Assembly (NCBI GenBank): GCA_902462635.1
Contig: CABQCN010000004.1
Location: 1-15,057, forward strand
Length of the DNA: 15,057 nt
Origin: an uncultured Oscillospiraceae bacterium
GTDB lineage: Bacteria; Bacillota; Clostridia; UBA1212; UBA1255
Direction: 5' to 3'
Part shown: one piece after another, positions 6,769 to 14,459 of the stretch
Layout of the letters: every line of letters starts with the position of its first letter
Numbering within the stretch: the stretch's first letter is position 1
Notes under the pieces: generated by a model
The model's input: the letters and a program-made list of their open reading frames with translations, nothing else
Told to the model about the DNA's origin: nothing
The model's database searches: none
Translations under genes and position numbers: made by a program

Positions 6769-7445
6769 ATGTAAAAATACTCTTGGAATATCTTTCCGCG
6801 CTGGAGCAAAACAACAACCGGGACTGGTACCACGCAAACAAACAGGAGCTGCAGACCGCGAACCGGGCTTTTGAAGAAATGCTTCGGCTTTTTATTGCTG
6901 AAATTCGCAAAACCGACGATGCGATCCCCCCGCTCGAACCGAAAGAGCTGACGTTCAAGCTGGTGCGCGACACGCGTTTCAGTCACGACAAATCGCCGTA
7001 CAATCCCAGCTTCCGCGCACATATTGCCGCAAAAGGCAAGCTGCCTATCCCGGTCGGTTATTACATCCTGATAAAACCGGGGAATCGATCTTTCCTCGGC
7101 GGCGGGCTGTTTGCGGATCTGTTCAAAGACGCCACCGAATTGGTACGCAGCCGGATCGCCGCACGCGGCGACGAATGGCAGAAACTCATTTCCGATCCCG
7201 CTTTCGCAGAAACGTTTACCATCGGCGGCACAGCGCTGAAGAACGTTCCGCGCGGTTACGATCCGGCACATCCGCAGGCCGAATATCTGAAATATAAAAG
7301 CTGGTACCTGGAATATCCCTTATCGGACGCACAGCTGCTCGATGCGGATTTTATTTCGTCTGTCACGGAAATTTTCCGTAAAATGCAGCCGTTCAATAGT
7401 TTCCTCAACAACGCGCTGATCGATTTCCAAATGCCTGCGCGCTGA
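6765..7445 (+). CDS. DUF2461 domain-containing protein
   Basis: A 226-residue protein matching the DUF2461 (TIGR02453) family by its hallmark motifs: NNNRDWYHANK (residues 16-26) and RDTRFSHDKSPYNPSFRAHIA (68-88), followed by the glycine-rich FLGGGLF segment. It is soluble with no signal peptide. The biochemical function of the family is not established. It covers essentially the whole length expected for the family (about 220 residues). The ATG overlaps the sigma factor stop by four bases (ATGA, 6765-6768), so the two are probably co-translated and may share a regulatory input. No obvious terminator follows. Confidence 0.9.
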   Translation: MNVKILLEYLSALEQNNNRDWYHANKQELQTANRAFEEMLRLFIAEIRKTDDAIPPLEPKELTFKLVRDTRFSHDKSPYNPSFRAHIAAKGKLPIPVGYYILIKPGNRSFLGGGLFADLFKDATELVRSRIAARGDEWQKLISDPAFAETFTIGGTALKNVPRGYDPAHPQAEYLKYKSWYLEYPLSDAQLLDADFISSVTEIFRKMQPFNSFLNNALIDFQMPAR

Positions 7446-7541
7446 TGGCGGCCGCCCGTTGCCAGAAGGCAGTTATCCTGTTATCGCGTAACGCCCCATT
7501 CCGCGGTATCATTCAGGCGCATACAGGAATCTTTCCGGTCC

Positions 7542-7570
7542 TTCAAGTTTTCCGGTTTTTATGCTATACT
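7542..7570 (+). promoter_or_regulatory. Promoter of the patatin-like gene
   Basis: TTCAAG (7542-7547), a 17-base spacer, then TATACT (7565-7570) preceded by TGC, giving an extended -10. It lies 34 bases before the patatin start and argues that this gene is transcribed separately from the upstream pair. Confidence 0.6.
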
Positions 7571-7603
7571 ACCCGGGAAAATACAGGAACGGAAAGGATC
7601 GGT

Positions 7604-8521
7604 ATGGAAACGCAAAAATACACACATCTTCCGATCTCCGGCCGGCCGCCGGAGAAAATGCTGCCGGATGGCACCGCGCTTGTGCTCGAAGGCGGCGGTA
7701 CGCGGGGATTTTACAGTTCCGGCGTATTCGAAGCGTTTCTGGACGCGGGAATCATGTTCCCCTATATCATCGGCGTTTCGGCAGGCGCCGCGAATGCCGT
7801 CACTTATATCTCGGGACAGCGTCTGCGCAGCCGTCAGATCGTGGAACATTATGTCGGCGATCCGCGGTACGTCAGCATACGCAATTTGATTTTCCGTCAT
7901 TCGATGTTCAATATGGATTTCATCTTCCACACGATCCCACGGCAGCACGTCGCATTCGATTGGGAAACCTTCCGAAATTGTAAAATACGCTTTCTTACGG
8001 GCGCAATGGACTGCGCTACGGGGAAAACGGTTTGGTTCGAAAAAGAAGAAATCACACCGGCGTTCGAGGCGAGCATCGCCTCGTGCTCCGTGCCGATCCT
8101 TTCCCCCATCGTCCGATTCAAAGGATATGAGCTTCTGGACGGCGGCGTTCCCGATCCGATCCCGATCGAAAAATCCATTGCCGACGGCAACCGCTTCCAC
8201 GTCATCGTACTCACCCGCAATGCGGGATATCGGAAAACTGCGTTCGGGCATAAAAAATTTTTAAAACGATTTTACCGGAACTATCCCCGTGTCGCGGAAG
8301 CGATGCTGCGCCGCCACGAAGTGTACAACCGCCAGCTCGCGCTTTGCGAACGGCTGGAGCGCGAAGGCAGCGCGGTGATTATCCGTCCGCTGAAACCGCT
8401 ACGGGTAAAACGTACAAGCGCCGATTCCAAGGAATTATTGGCGCTTTACGACGAAGGACACGCGGAAGGCGCCGTCAAAATCGCGGAGATTTTTTCTATG
8501 CTGCAGGAAACGCGGTTTTAA
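7604..8521 (+). CDS. Patatin-like phospholipase family protein
   Basis: A 305-residue cytoplasmic serine acyl hydrolase of the bacterial patatin-like family (COG4667 type). The Ser-Asp dyad is complete: the oxyanion-hole glycine loop EGGGTRGFYSSGV (residues 29-41), nucleophile elbow GVSAG with Ser59, and DGGVPDPIP with Asp179. It probably hydrolyses a lipid or other acyl ester; the substrate is not known. The ATG at 7604 was chosen because an AAGGA lies five bases before it, a promoter lies just upstream (7542-7570), and the conserved domain begins about 22 residues later. A longer reading back to 7445 would run through that promoter. Charged, basic C-terminal third (RFYRNYPRVAEAMLRRHEVYNRQ) is typical of the family. 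Confidence 0.9.
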   Translation: METQKYTHLPISGRPPEKMLPDGTALVLEGGGTRGFYSSGVFEAFLDAGIMFPYIIGVSAGAANAVTYISGQRLRSRQIVEHYVGDPRYVSIRNLIFRHSMFNMDFIFHTIPRQHVAFDWETFRNCKIRFLTGAMDCATGKTVWFEKEEITPAFEASIASCSVPILSPIVRFKGYELLDGGVPDPIPIEKSIADGNRFHVIVLTRNAGYRKTAFGHKKFLKRFYRNYPRVAEAMLRRHEVYNRQLALCERLEREGSAVIIRPLKPLRVKRTSADSKELLALYDEGHAEGAVKIAEIFSMLQETRF

Positions 8522-8586
8522 GAATCCGGAATCACAATTTTTTCCATATTCGCACAAACAGTCCATATATTGTTCATCTTCGCCTC

Positions 8587-8614
8587 TTGACCGTCCGCAA
8601 AACAGGGGTATACT
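8587..8614 (+). promoter_or_regulatory. Promoter of the marR-ABC operon
   Basis: TTGACC (8587-8592), a 16-base spacer, then TATACT (8609-8614). Both hexamers match sigma-A consensus in five of six positions. The palindrome at 8616-8634 begins two bases downstream and would overlap the transcription start. Confidence 0.8.
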
Positions 8615-8615
8615 T

Positions 8616-8634
8616 TATCTCGTACTGCGAGATA
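8616..8634. promoter_or_regulatory. Palindromic operator, likely MarR binding site
   Basis: TATCTCG-tactg-CGAGATA, seven-base perfect arms with a five-base spacer (19 bases). It lies immediately after the -10 box and 25 bases before the regulator start. Length and symmetry fit a dimeric winged-helix MarR protein, and the position would block transcription initiation, so autorepression is the natural reading. Confidence 0.7.
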
Positions 8635-8658
8635 TTAATTGGTACGGAGATGAAACAA

Positions 8659-9087
8659 ATGGATTATGAACAGCTTGCAGATGAATTTCTAATGTGCTCG
8701 GCAGCATTTATGCGAAATCCGCTCCATAGGGAATCGGAAACGACGTCGCGCGGAGAATTCGGCGTGCTGGGATACCTTGCTTTTATCCAAGACGGCGTCA
8801 CGCCCGGCAAACTGAAAGAGCAGTTCTGCGTCGGTTCCGGCAGAGTTGCCGATACGCTCAAAAGCCTCTCTCAAAAAGGACTGATCGAACGGCGCGGCAG
8901 TGAAAGCGACAAACGGATGGTTCTCGTTTTTTTAACGGAGAAAGGGAAGAAAACCGTGCTTGAGAAGCGCGACGCCATCCGGCGGAAACATGCGGAACTC
9001 ATGATGTTTTTAGGAGAAAAAGATGCCGAAGAGCTGATCCGCATCCTGAAACGGGTCGTATTGTTCCAGGAGCACGCAGTACAATAA
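8659..9087 (+). CDS. MarR family transcriptional regulator
   Basis: A 142-residue winged-helix regulator. Visible domain: GEFGVLGYLAFIQDGVTPGKLKEQF, then the recognition helix VGSGRVADTLKSLSQKGLIER and the wing RRGSESDKRMVLVFLTEKGKK, the standard MarR arrangement; the flanking helices make the dimer. Start choice: GGAG at 8646-8649 touches an ATG at 8650 but is nine bases from ATG 8659, so the latter is preferred (the former adds only Met-Lys-Gln). It is the first gene of an operon, 18 bases before the ABC pair. It likely represses the operon through the palindrome at 8616-8634 and releases it when a drug-like ligand binds. This is inference from family and context. Confidence 0.9.
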   Translation: MDYEQLADEFLMCSAAFMRNPLHRESETTSRGEFGVLGYLAFIQDGVTPGKLKEQFCVGSGRVADTLKSLSQKGLIERRGSESDKRMVLVFLTEKGKKTVLEKRDAIRRKHAELMMFLGEKDAEELIRILKRVVLFQEHAVQ

Positions 9088-9105
9088 TATAAGGAGAATC
9101 TACCG

Positions 9106-10872
9106 ATGTTAAAGTTATTCAAGTATTTACGCAAAAAAGACTGGTTGCTGATCGTCGCCTCCGTCGCGCTGATCGTCGCCCAGGTCTGGCTCGATCTCAG
9201 ACTGCCGGATTACATGAGCGATATCACGTTACTCATAAAAACAGAGGGCAGCGCCATGTCGGAAATTCTGGCCGCCGGCGGTAAAATGCTGCTTTGCGCG
9301 CTCGGCAGCGCGCTGCTCAGCGTCGTCGTAGGATATTTCGCCGCCAGAATCGGCGCAAGCTTCAGCTATATCGCCCGAGAGAAGGTTTTCACTAAGGTTT
9401 CCGATTTCGGGATCGGGGAAATGCATCAATTCTCTGCCGCTTCCCTGATCACGAGAACCACAAATGATATCACACAAGTGCAGATGGTCATCTCGATGGG
9501 ACTCCAGGTCATCATCAAAGCGCCGATTCTGGCGGTATGGGCCGTTTGTAAAATCGTCGGAAAGAACTGGGAGCTTTCCCTCGTTACCGCAGGCGCCGTC
9601 GTGTTTATTGCAATCGTACTGACCTTCTTAATGGTATTTGTGATGCCGAAGTTCAAAATGCTGCAGAAGCTCGTAGACAATATCAACCGCGTGACGCGGG
9701 AGAACCTGACGGGGCTGCGCGTAGTACGCGCGTTCAACGCAGAAGAATATCAGATGGGTAAATTCGAAAAAGCCAACGAGGAACTGACGAAAACACAGCT
9801 TTTCACCCAAAGAGCCATGGCGGTCATGCAGCCTACCATGATGCTCGTCATGAACGGCATCACCCTCGCCATTTCCTGGTTCGGCGCGTACCTGATCAAT
9901 AAAACAGACGCCGCAGGGCGGCTGACCTTGTTCAGTGAAGTCATGGTATTCAGTTCGTACGCAATGTATGTCATCATGTCTTTTATGATGCTGATTATGA
10001 TTTTTATGATTCTGCCGCGCGCCGAGGTATCCGCGAACAGAATCAACGAAGTCATCACCGCGCCGATCGCGGTAAAACAGGGCCACAGAACAGAGGGGGA
10101 AACCAACGAAGGAAAAATCACCGGGGAAATCGAATTTAAAAACGTATCTTTCCATTATCCGGATTCTGATAAAAACGTACTCACCAATATTAGTTTCACT
10201 GCAAAAAAGGGAGAAACCATAGCCTTTATCGGCGCTACGGGCAGCGGGAAAACGACGCTCGTCAATCTCGTGGCACGCTTATACGACGCCACGGAAGGCA
10301 CGGTGCTCATAGACGGCACGGACGTAAGAGAATATACCTTCAAGGCGCTTTACAACAAACTCGGATACGTCTCGCAAAAAGCGATCCTGTTTTCCGATAC
10401 TATAAAAAATAACGTCGCCTTCGGCGAATCCGCCGCGGCGCTGACCGATGAGACAATCGCGAAAGCGATCGATATCGCACAAGCCTCCGGCTTCGTCGCC
10501 GAGAAAGACAAGGGCATAGATTCCGATATCGCGCAGGGCGGCGCCAATGTGTCGGGCGGGCAGAAACAGCGTCTTTCGATTGCGCGTGCCATCGCGCGCA
10601 ATCCCGAAATTCTCATTTTCGACGACTCGTTTTCCGCGCTCGATTACAAAACCGATCGTGAGGTCCGCAGCCGCATCGAAAAAGAGCTGAAAGGCACAAC
10701 CTGCCTGATCGTCGCCCAACGAATCGGCACGATCCGGCATGCGGATAAAATTATCGTGCTGGATGAGGGCCAGGCGGTAGGGATCGGCACGCACGAGGAA
10801 TTATTGAAAAATTGCAGCGTCTACAAAGAAATCGCATTGTCCCAGCTTTCCGCTGCGGAACTGGACGCGTAA
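9106..10872 (+). CDS. ABC exporter subunit 1 (degenerate-site half)
   Basis: A 588-residue type I ABC exporter half-transporter (membrane domain plus ATPase) of the multidrug/lipid family. Six membrane helices lie within residues 14-305. The ATPase shows Walker A GATGSGKTT (376-384), Q-loop Gln424, signature VSGGQ (482-486), Walker B LIFDD (503-507) and D-loop SALD. Two catalytic positions are non-standard: Asp507 replaces the catalytic Glu, and the switch residue is Gln538 in IVAQR instead of His. This is the pattern of the subunit that carries the degenerate ATP site in heterodimers such as TM287/288 and BmrC/BmrD. Start ATG 9106 with AAGGAG nine bases upstream. The downstream partner begins 13 bases after the stop, whose TAA lies inside the RBS of that gene. 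Substrate unknown. Confidence 0.93.
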   Translation: MLKLFKYLRKKDWLLIVASVALIVAQVWLDLRLPDYMSDITLLIKTEGSAMSEILAAGGKMLLCALGSALLSVVVGYFAARIGASFSYIAREKVFTKVSDFGIGEMHQFSAASLITRTTNDITQVQMVISMGLQVIIKAPILAVWAVCKIVGKNWELSLVTAGAVVFIAIVLTFLMVFVMPKFKMLQKLVDNINRVTRENLTGLRVVRAFNAEEYQMGKFEKANEELTKTQLFTQRAMAVMQPTMMLVMNGITLAISWFGAYLINKTDAAGRLTLFSEVMVFSSYAMYVIMSFMMLIMIFMILPRAEVSANRINEVITAPIAVKQGHRTEGETNEGKITGEIEFKNVSFHYPDSDKNVLTNISFTAKKGETIAFIGATGSGKTTLVNLVARLYDATEGTVLIDGTDVREYTFKALYNKLGYVSQKAILFSDTIKNNVAFGESAAALTDETIAKAIDIAQASGFVAEKDKGIDSDIAQGGANVSGGQKQRLSIARAIARNPEILIFDDSFSALDYKTDREVRSRIEKELKGTTCLIVAQRIGTIRHADKIIVLDEGQAVGIGTHEELLKNCSVYKEIALSQLSAAELDA

Positions 10873-10885
10873 AGGAGGAACGGAT

Positions 10886-11542
10886 ATGCCAGGACATATG
10901 AACAGAAAACAAGCCGTCGAAAAGCCGAAAAATATGAAAAAAGCGCTGAAAAAGCTGGCGGTATACGGCAACAGATACATGGGCGTACTCATTTTTACAT
11001 TGATTCTCGCGGCAGGCGGCGCTATTCTGACGGTCATCGGACCGAACCAAATCAGTAAAATTACAGATTTTATCGCGGACGGTCTGCTCGGCGGGATCGA
11101 TTTGAAGGGAATCGAGAAGGTTGGGATCCTATTGCTTTGCCTCTACGGCGCAAGCGCCCTTTTCACCTTCCTGCAGCATTTTATCATGGCCACGCTCACA
11201 CAGCGGATCTCGAAACAGCTGCGCAGCGATATTTCCGGAAAAATCAACCGCGTACCGTTAAAATATTTCTCGGGCAACACATACGGCGATATTCTGAGCC
11301 GTGTCACGAACGACGTGGATACGATCGGCCAGGCGCTGAATAACAGCATCGCGCCGCTGATCGCTGCGCTTGCGCAAGTCATAGGGTGCGTTTTCATGAT
11401 GTTCTACAGCAATTGGATCATGGCGCTTGCGGCAATTTTCTCCACAATTGTCGGCTTCGCATTGATGCTTGTGATTATGAGTCATTCGCAGCGCCATTTT
11501 ATCGCGCGGCAAAACGCTCTCGGAAAATTAACGGGTATGTAG
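10886..11542 (+). CDS. ABC exporter subunit 2, N-terminal piece (frameshifted)
   Basis: The first 218 codons of the partner half-transporter: a basic N-terminus, the first membrane helices (for example YMGVLIFTLILAAGGAILTV near residues 31-50), the coupling segment SRVTNDVDTIGQ, and two further helices. RBS AAAGGAGG (10871-10878) overlaps the stop of subunit 1, which implies translational coupling. The frame ends early at TAG 11540-11542 because one A is missing in the run at 11524-11527. With a fifth A the protein reads ...ALGKINGYVEEMYSGHD... and continues for a full 597 residues. On its own this piece lacks the ATPase and should not work. Confidence 0.85.
   Translation: MPGHMNRKQAVEKPKNMKKALKKLAVYGNRYMGVLIFTLILAAGGAILTVIGPNQISKITDFIADGLLGGIDLKGIEKVGILLLCLYGASALFTFLQHFIMATLTQRISKQLRSDISGKINRVPLKYFSGNTYGDILSRVTNDVDTIGQALNNSIAPLIAALAQVIGCVFMMFYSNWIMALAAIFSTIVGFALMLVIMSHSQRHFIARQNALGKLTGM
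11522..11542 (+). other. Frameshift site in ABC subunit 2
   Basis: The genome reads GGA AAA TTA ACG GGT ATG TAG. Family sequence calls for GGA AAA ATT AAC GGG TAT GTA GAA (Lys-Ile-Asn-Gly-Tyr-Val-Glu), so one A of the run at 11524-11527 is missing, equivalent to a -1 shift. The two flanking readings join into one uninterrupted ABC exporter. Confidence 0.9.
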
Positions 11543-11547
11543 AAGAA

Positions 11548-12678
11548 ATGTACTCCGGACACGATATCGTACGCGTCTCCGGCGCCGAGAATCAAATCAA
11601 ACAAAAATTCGACGGCATGAACGCAGAAGTGCGCGAAGCCAACTGGAAATCCCAGTTTCTGTCCGGCGTCATGCAGCCTCTGATGAATTTTATCGGAAAT
11701 TTCGGTTATGTCGTCGTGTGCGTGGTAGGCGCGCTGCTGGTAATGAAAGACATTACGACGATCGGCACCATCGCCGCATTCATGATGTATATCCGGCTGT
11801 TTACCTCTCCTCTGTCGCAGATTGCGCAGTCGATGACGAATCTGCAGCAGGCCGCGGCATCTTCCGAGCGTGTGTTCGAATTTTTAGACGAAGAAGAACT
11901 GTCGGACGAATCGTCCAAGACGGCAAAAATTGAAGAAGTGCAGGGCGAAGTCACGTTCCGCCACGTATGCTTCAGTTATCCCGATAAACCTGACGATATC
12001 ATCATCAAGGATTTCTCCGCCACGGTGAAACCCGGACAGAAAGTAGCGATCGTCGGCCCCACAGGCGCCGGAAAAACCACTCTCGTAAACCTGCTGATGC
12101 GCTTTTACGATTTGAACAGCGGTACGATTACGATCGACGGCGTTCCGATCGATCAAATGAAACGGCAGGAAGTCCACAGCCTGTTCGGCATGGTATTGCA
12201 GGATACCTGGCTCTTTGAAGGCACCGTGCGGGAAAACCTGGTTTATAACAATCCCGGTATCGCCGAGGAAGATTTGGTCCGAGCGTGCAAGGCCTGCGGG
12301 ATCTACCATTTTATCAAGACGCTGCCGCATGGCTTCGATACCATACTGGACGACAACACCGCGATATCGTCCGGGCAAAAGCAGCTCTTTACCATTGCGC
12401 GGGCGATGATCCAGAACAGTCCGATGCTGATCCTGGACGAAGCGACATCTTCCGTCGATACGCGTACGGAAATCATCACACAGCGCGCGATGGATAAATT
12501 GACCGAGAAACGTACGAGTTTTGTAATCGCGCACCGTCTTTCTACGATCAAAAACGCGGATATCATTCTCGTATTGCAGAACGGCGATATCGTGGAACAA
12601 GGCAGCCACGACGAATTGCTGGAGAAGGGCGGCTTCTACGCTGAACTCTACAACAGCCAGTTCGACCAGGCGTCATAA
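11548..12678 (+). CDS. ABC exporter subunit 2, C-terminal piece (ATPase)
   Basis: The remainder of the second half-transporter, in a different frame from its N-terminal piece. It starts inside the long intracellular helix (EEMYSGHDIVRVSGAEN), carries the last two membrane helices and a complete ATPase: Walker A GPTGAGKTT, Q-loop LQDTWLF, Walker B LILDEATSSVD with the canonical catalytic Glu, and H-loop AHRLSTI with the canonical His. The signature is altered to ISSGQ, which faces the degenerate site of subunit 1. So one ATP site of the heterodimer is canonical and the other is not. The start given is the first in-frame ATG after the shift and has no RBS; the real protein must be made from 10886 if the frameshift is absent or bypassed. 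Its end overlaps the glycosylase gene by six bases. Confidence 0.85.
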   Translation: MYSGHDIVRVSGAENQIKQKFDGMNAEVREANWKSQFLSGVMQPLMNFIGNFGYVVVCVVGALLVMKDITTIGTIAAFMMYIRLFTSPLSQIAQSMTNLQQAAASSERVFEFLDEEELSDESSKTAKIEEVQGEVTFRHVCFSYPDKPDDIIIKDFSATVKPGQKVAIVGPTGAGKTTLVNLLMRFYDLNSGTITIDGVPIDQMKRQEVHSLFGMVLQDTWLFEGTVRENLVYNNPGIAEEDLVRACKACGIYHFIKTLPHGFDTILDDNTAISSGQKQLFTIARAMIQNSPMLILDEATSSVDTRTEIITQRAMDKLTEKRTSFVIAHRLSTIKNADIILVLQNGDIVEQGSHDELLEKGGFYAELYNSQFDQAS

Positions 12679-13188
12679 GAAACGCTCATCGCTTTCCCGC
12701 AGGACGCTCCACGCCGCGACCAGGCGCGGAAGCGTCCAAGCGGCGTTCGCGGGACTCGTAGAGGGCAGGCACACGGCCGCTCTCCCCGTCCGGGGCAGAA
12801 GATATTTCCGATACAGCCGTTCCGCCGTTCTGCCGTTGATAAATATGCTGCGAATGCGGCAGCGGTTTAAAAGGATGCTAAGGTCATTCGGCACGGCGTT
12901 TTTAATACTGCTGTCGGAGGATCCGTCTATTTCGCAGGAAGCGATCACATCCCAAAGCGCGATCCGGTTCGATTCCAGAAACGCTTTCTTTTCCTCCACC
13001 GTACGCGGTGCGGCGCAGCCGAATACCGACGCCGTCACGGCCCAGAAGCGGTTCTGCGGGTGCCCGTAGAAAAAAAGCTGCTCCCGTGATTTTACGGAGG
13101 GGAAGCTGCCGAGAATCAAGATTCGGGAATCTTCCCTGTAAAACGGCGGAATCGGATGGATTTGTTTTTCTGCATTTTTCCCTTTCAT
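12673..13188 (-). CDS. Hypoxanthine (deoxyinosine) DNA glycosylase
   Basis: A 171-residue base-excision repair enzyme of the uracil-DNA glycosylase superfamily, hypoxanthine-DNA glycosylase type (TIGR04274-like). It would remove deaminated adenine (hypoxanthine) from DNA. Motifs: ILGSFPSVKSREQLFFYGHP (residues 24-43) with PQNRFW, the active-site entry; ALWDVIASCEIDGSSDSSIKN (77-97), typical of this subfamily; FINGRTA (117-122); and the C-terminal LPSTSPANA (141-149) minor-groove loop. Length is normal for the family, so it is intact. Start ATG at 13188 preceded by AAGGGG about 11 bases away. It is convergent with the ABC operon and overlaps its last six bases, and divergent from the lipoprotein gene. 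Confidence 0.9.
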   Translation of the reverse strand: MKGKNAEKQIHPIPPFYREDSRILILGSFPSVKSREQLFFYGHPQNRFWAVTASVFGCAAPRTVEEKKAFLESNRIALWDVIASCEIDGSSDSSIKNAVPNDLSILLNRCRIRSIFINGRTAERLYRKYLLPRTGRAAVCLPSTSPANAAWTLPRLVAAWSVLRESDERFL

Positions 13189-13229
13189 TTTCTATGCGCC
13201 CCTTATATTCAGAAAAGTTATATGATCCC

Positions 13230-13258
13230 ATATTACGCCTGTCTCCCGATTTGTTCAA
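13230..13258 (-). promoter_or_regulatory. Candidate promoter of the DNA glycosylase
   Basis: On the minus strand TTGAAC (13253-13258), 17 bases, TAATAT (13230-13235), each four of six. An alternative with the same spacing is GAGACA (13240-13245) and TATAAC (13217-13222). Either would fit; they cannot be separated by eye. Confidence 0.35.
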
Positions 13259-13299
13259 TACCGCGAACCGCGCAAAAACGGCTTTGCAGAAAATTCCGA

Positions 13300-13328
13300 T
13301 TGAAAAAAACAGCACGATCCGATATAAT
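13300..13328 (+). promoter_or_regulatory. Near-consensus sigma-A promoter of the lipoprotein
   Basis: TTGAAA (13300-13305), a 17-base spacer, then a perfect TATAAT (13323-13328), 32 bases before the lipoprotein ATG. It is the best housekeeping promoter in the window and implies strong constitutive expression. Confidence 0.85.
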
Positions 13329-13359
13329 GCACTGCGGTAAATATTTATGGGAGGCAATC

Positions 13360-13857
13360 ATGAAAAAAATATCAAAATACTGTCTGCTCTTGTTCTGCGC
13401 GGTCCTGGTGGCCGGATGCTGTTCCTGCGGCTTGACCGGGAAGGCGAAAGAGAAGGATTTTTCGAAAGCCGGCGCCACGATCACCCTCACGGATGCGTTT
13501 ACCGAACAGAGCCTTGTGACGCAGACTGCGTATTATGTTTCTCTGAAATCTATCGTTACCACTTTAAAAGAAGATTTTTCCAGCTTTCAAGGCACGGAAT
13601 ATGAAAATATGACGCTGAATCAATATGCGAATCTCGTTCTCACCGCCAATTCCCTTACGGCTGCCGTTGCGGAAGAAGATGGACTCCTGTATTTTACATA
13701 TGAAAAAAGTACGAACGGCAAAGAGTTCAAATATTACGCCACCGTGTTTAAAGGTCCGGACGCATACTGGCTGATCCAGTTCGCATGTGAGGTAAACGAT
13801 TTCGACGATTTTCTGCCCGATTTTCAGAAATGGGCAAAATCAGTTACCTTCAGCTGA
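13360..13857 (+). CDS. Small lipoprotein of unknown function
   Basis: A 165-residue protein with a lipoprotein signal: MKKISKY, a hydrophobic stretch, then lipobox LVAGC with Cys20 as the lipidation site, so it should be anchored on the outer face of the membrane. The mature part has a mixed alpha/beta look (TITLTDAFTEQS near residues 43-54, LYFTYEKS, FKYYATVFKG, ending FLPDFQKWAKSVTFS), reminiscent of small clostridial lipoproteins of unknown role with a PsbP/DUF1795-like feel; that resemblance is a guess. Start ATG at 13360 with GGGAGG five bases upstream. It is a single-gene unit, with its own promoter and no neighbour on the same strand within 900 bases. Confidence 0.85.
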   Translation: MKKISKYCLLLFCAVLVAGCCSCGLTGKAKEKDFSKAGATITLTDAFTEQSLVTQTAYYVSLKSIVTTLKEDFSSFQGTEYENMTLNQYANLVLTANSLTAAVAEEDGLLYFTYEKSTNGKEFKYYATVFKGPDAYWLIQFACEVNDFDDFLPDFQKWAKSVTFS

Positions 13858-13890
13858 CCGCGCGAAAAGCCGAAAGGACCGTCTGCCGCA

Positions 13891-13925
13891 AAATCGATAA
13901 GTAGAAGCAGATTTTTATTTTAAAG
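13891..13925 (+). terminator. Weak possible terminator after the lipoprotein
   Basis: TCTGC and GCAGA can pair across a loop of about 20 bases, followed by a T-rich stretch (ATTTTTATTTT). The stem is only five base pairs, so this is a tentative call for the end of the lipoprotein transcript. Confidence 0.3.
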
Positions 13926-14021
13926 ATTCTATTTCTTATGCCGCATTTTGTCCCGCTGACTTCTTTGAATGGTACTTATTTTATTGGGAAAAGAGCATTT
14001 AACGGTATGAAACGAAGGCAG

Positions 14022-14459
14022 GAGACAGTACCAACAGAAAGACGATGTTGGGCTGGATGTATCTAGCCGTTGTAGTGGACTTATTCAAGCGAGAGATCAT
14101 TGGTTATACGATCAGCAAGAATGTAGATGACAAGCCAGTCAAATAAGCGTTATGCAATGCCTTAGCCAGAACGGGTGGAGGAAGCAACACGATATTTCAT
14201 AGCGACCGGGGGATACAATATAGTAGTGACTCGTTTCGTAAGATGCCGCAAGACCACAGGAGGATCGGGCGTATGAGTAAGGCGGGTCGTCCTTATGATA
14301 CCGCCTGTGTGGAACGTTTCTTCCCGGCGGCGAAGAGCGTGTATTTATCCGGAAGACTATGGTATAATTGATGAAGTGAAACGGGATTTGTTTGGATACA
14401 AGAGCCCAGTGGAATTACAGATTGTCAAAAACGGATTGAATAGTACTTTGATAATTTAA
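14022..14459 (+). pseudogene. IS3-family transposase remnant (rve domain)
   Basis: A decayed integrase-core transposase of the IS3/IS150 type. Readable pieces in one frame: GWMYLAVVVDLFKREIIGYT (catalytic Asp at 14078), FHSDRGIQY (Asp at 14204) and YDTACVERFF (Glu at 14312), so the DDE triad can still be seen. The frame is broken by TAA at 14144. After AAK it shifts to IYPEDYGIIDEVKRDLF and then GYKSPVEL, with the usual stretch containing the HSALGY motif deleted between LF and GYKSPVE; the remnant ends at TAA 14457-14459. The front is also damaged (a possible VPTER at about 14026 is out of frame), and the upstream orfA and first half of orfB are absent. No clear terminal inverted repeats were found. 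It cannot encode a working transposase. Confidence 0.85.

Noticed and set aside
7365..7379. Palindrome ACGGAAA-T-TTTCCGT.
   Set aside because: It lies inside the DUF2461 coding sequence (Thr-Glu-Ile-Phe-Arg) with no promoter nearby; likely chance.
11522..11542. Programmed -1 ribosomal frameshift in ABC subunit 2.
   Set aside because: The A-AAA-TTA slip does not fit the X-XXY-YYZ pattern, no stimulatory hairpin or upstream SD is evident, and ABC exporters are not known to use one.
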